A DNA stretch of 64,000 nucleotides from Taxillus chinensis (Eukaryota; Streptophyta; Magnoliopsida; Santalales; Loranthaceae). A program made the translations under genes and the position numbers. Shown here one piece after another: positions 62,188-64,000 of this stretch. Position 1 is the first letter of the stretch, and each line of letters starts with the position of its first letter. Under the pieces are notes generated by a model. It was not told where the DNA came from. It worked only from the letters and a program-made list of their open reading frames with translations, and did no database searches. The stretch covers positions 45,865,609 through 45,929,608 of the forward strand of contig CM042084.1 of NCBI GenBank assembly GCA_023512835.1, in the 5' to 3' direction.

Positions 62188-64000
62188 ATGATCTCGGATG
62201 AAGTGATACCTGACTTCAATGTGTTTTGTCTTTGGGTGCATGACAGGATTGTTGCTAATGGCAATTGCACTGGTGTTGTCGCAATATAATGGAATAGATG
62301 TCATGTTGAAACCGTAGTTAGTAAGTTGACTTTGCATCCAGAGAAGTTGTACGCAGCAACTCCCAGCAGCTATGTATTCCGCCTCAGCAGTAGAGGTTGA
62401 TACCGAATTCTGCTACTTATTGAACCATGAAATCAGTCTGTTTCCAAGGAACTGACAAGTACCACTAGTGCTCTTCCTGTCTATGCGACACCTGGAAAAA
62501 TCAGCATCTGAATATCCGGATAAAGAGAAGTTGGACTCCTTTGGATACCAAAGTCCCAAATTCATGGTCTCTTTAAGATATCGCAGTATCCGTTTGACAT
62601 AAAGCATGTGTGACTCTTTAGGATTCGCCTGATATCTTGCACATATACAAGTTGCGAACATGATATTCGGGCAACATGCTGTAAGATACAGCAATGATCT
62701 TATCATACCTCTGTATTCAGTCACATTTATTGATTCTTCGTTAAGATCAGGATCTAACTTGGCACTGACTGGCATGGGAGTCTTCACAGGAGTTGAGTTT
62801 TGCATTCTGAACTTCTTGATTAAGTCCCGTGTGTACTTAGCTTGGTTGATGAAGATTTCATCCATCATTTGTTTAACTTCTATGCCAAGGAAGTATCATA
62901 ATTCTCCCATCATGCTCATTTCAAACTTGCCAGTTATCAACTTCACGAACGCTTCATAAAGCTTCGGATTAGATGATCCGAAAATGACCCTTCTCTTTCC
63001 GTAGGAATAATGTGGTGTCTATCTTTCCTTTCCTGAAGTTGTATTCGAGCAAGAATTCTGACAGTGTGTCGTACTAGACTCTTGGAGCTTGTTTCAGTCC
63101 GTACAAGGCTTTCCATAGTTTATACACCATATGTTTAGCCTTGTGTTCAACGAATCCCGGAGGTTGTTCGACATAAACTTCCTCTTGAGGATCTCCATTA
63201 AGAAAAGCGCTCTTGACGTCCATTTGATAAACTGTGAAGTTTTCATATGATGCATATGCCAGGAACATTCGGATCGCCTCAAGTTTAGCTACTGGAGCAA
63301 AGGTTTCGTCATAATCAATGCCTTCTTCTTGATGGTATCCTTTGGTACCAATCGAGCTTTGTTCCGGATTACTATTCCATCAACATCAAGTTTGTTCCGA
63401 ACACCCATTTAACTCCAATGACTTGTTACGGCCTAGGCCTTGGTACGAGCGTCCACACTTTGTTCCTCTTGAACTGATTAAGCTCTTCTTGCATAGCATC
63501 TATCCAGTTTGAGTCTTGAAGGGCTTCATCCACCACCTTTGGCTCTATCTATGATAGAAAACAAGAGTAGAGACACAAGTTTGAGGTGGCTGCCCTTGTT
63601 CTAACTCCAATAGTAGGATCACCAATCACTTGATCTGATGGGAGGTTTCGAGTCCACCTATAGTTCTGCACAAGTGGTGGTGAATAATCAATGATTTGAA
63701 GCTCTGCCAGATCGGGTGGATCATATACATCAGCTGGTTGAGCTTCTTCTTGGCCAGTTATATCCGTATCATGAACAGTTTCAGAAGTACTTTGAGTTTC
63801 TTGGACCTGTGACTTTCAATATTAACTGGTCCGGATGGACTAGATGGTTCTCTGGTGTTATGGATGTTCGTATCAATTGGTCCGGAGTTGAGTGGAAGTC
63901 CTGAGTCCGATTCTTCGGAAGCATCATTAGTAGCATTTCTTCTTGCTCCATTGGTGCTTTGTGATTGATCAATAGTAGTGGTAGGAACATGTTAGAACTG
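62188..64000 (-). pseudogene. pol: S2 RNase H, reverse transcriptase and linker (minus strand, runs off the window)
   Basis: Minus-strand copia pol. From 62188 upward: YCDNTSAIAISNNPVMHPKT (about 62300), GYSDADFSRCRIDRKSTSG (about 62510-62455), LLYLTACCPNIMFATCICAR, INQAKYTRDLIKKF (about 62850), ALYGLKQAPR and VYQMDVKSAFLNGD with EEVYVEQPPG (63230-63080), IRMFLAYASYE (about 63275), and VGVKWV-like text near 63400. The rest to 64000 is the acidic integrase-RT linker. The catalytic YVDD block region (about 62960-63010) is disrupted. Several frameshifts. Integrase, gag and the 5' LTR of S2 must lie right of the window. Confidence 0.85.

Overview
This 64 kb window is plant nuclear DNA, very probably angiosperm, made almost entirely of nested LTR retrotransposons. 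I found no host gene, tRNA or rRNA gene. The plant assignment rests on the lineages present: a Sirevirus-type Ty1/copia family, a Tekay/Del-type chromovirus family, an Athila-like Ty3 family with a tRNA-Asp-type primer binding site (PBS), and a Ty3-type element with a DUF7745 ('plant mobile domain') ORF. Labels used below: A = DUF7745 element; B1 and B2 = Athila-like; S1 and S2 = Sirevirus-like; T1 and T2 = full Tekay-like elements; T-solo-1/2/3 = Tekay-like solo LTRs; Ath-solo = Athila-like solo LTR.

Layout. 1-6066: 5' part of element A on the minus strand (LTR 3749-6066, PBS 3727-3746, DUF7745 ORF 437-1588), carrying Ath-solo at 2056-3503. 6067-21180: an old minus-strand Athila-like element B2. 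Its 3' LTR is cut into pieces at 6067-6194, 8159-8515 and 17460-17853 by A, T-solo-1 (6195-8158) and T1 (8516-17459); its 3' internal region holds T-solo-2 (19045-20825). 21181-64000 is occupied by S2, a minus-strand Sirevirus-like element that runs off the right edge. S2 hosts S1 (24641-48546, plus strand, same family, opposite orientation) and B1 (51146-62182). S1 hosts T2 (29176-39945), and T2 hosts T-solo-3 (32614-34421). Perfect 5-bp target-site duplications (TSDs) support Ath-solo (GGCAC), T-solo-1 (CCAGT), S1 (GGAAG), T2 (TACAC), T-solo-3 (GTTTT) and B1 (AGTAC). The order B2 > S2 > S1 > T2 > T-solo-3 gives five nesting levels.

Function. Each autonomous element carried the usual gag, protease, reverse transcriptase/RNase H and integrase, but all copies here are broken by stops, frameshifts or insertions. 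The most unusual content is in S1 and S2: the envelope-like position between pol and the 3' LTR holds a long ORF whose C-terminus has the full active-site pattern of a C48 (Ulp1/SENP, SUMO-protease-like) cysteine peptidase.

Regulatory DNA. The LTRs of different lineages share parts: a block of about 300 bp common to Athila-like and Tekay-like LTRs, an interrupted palindrome (ATCAAAAC-N6-GTTTTGAT and variants) upstream of the TATA box in several families, arrays of CACGTG boxes, and in the Tekay-like LTRs a candidate leader intron that encloses two 37-bp minisatellites.

Limits. Assignments come from reading motifs by eye; no database search was run. Many frameshifts in T1 and T2 are single-base indels and could be assembly errors.
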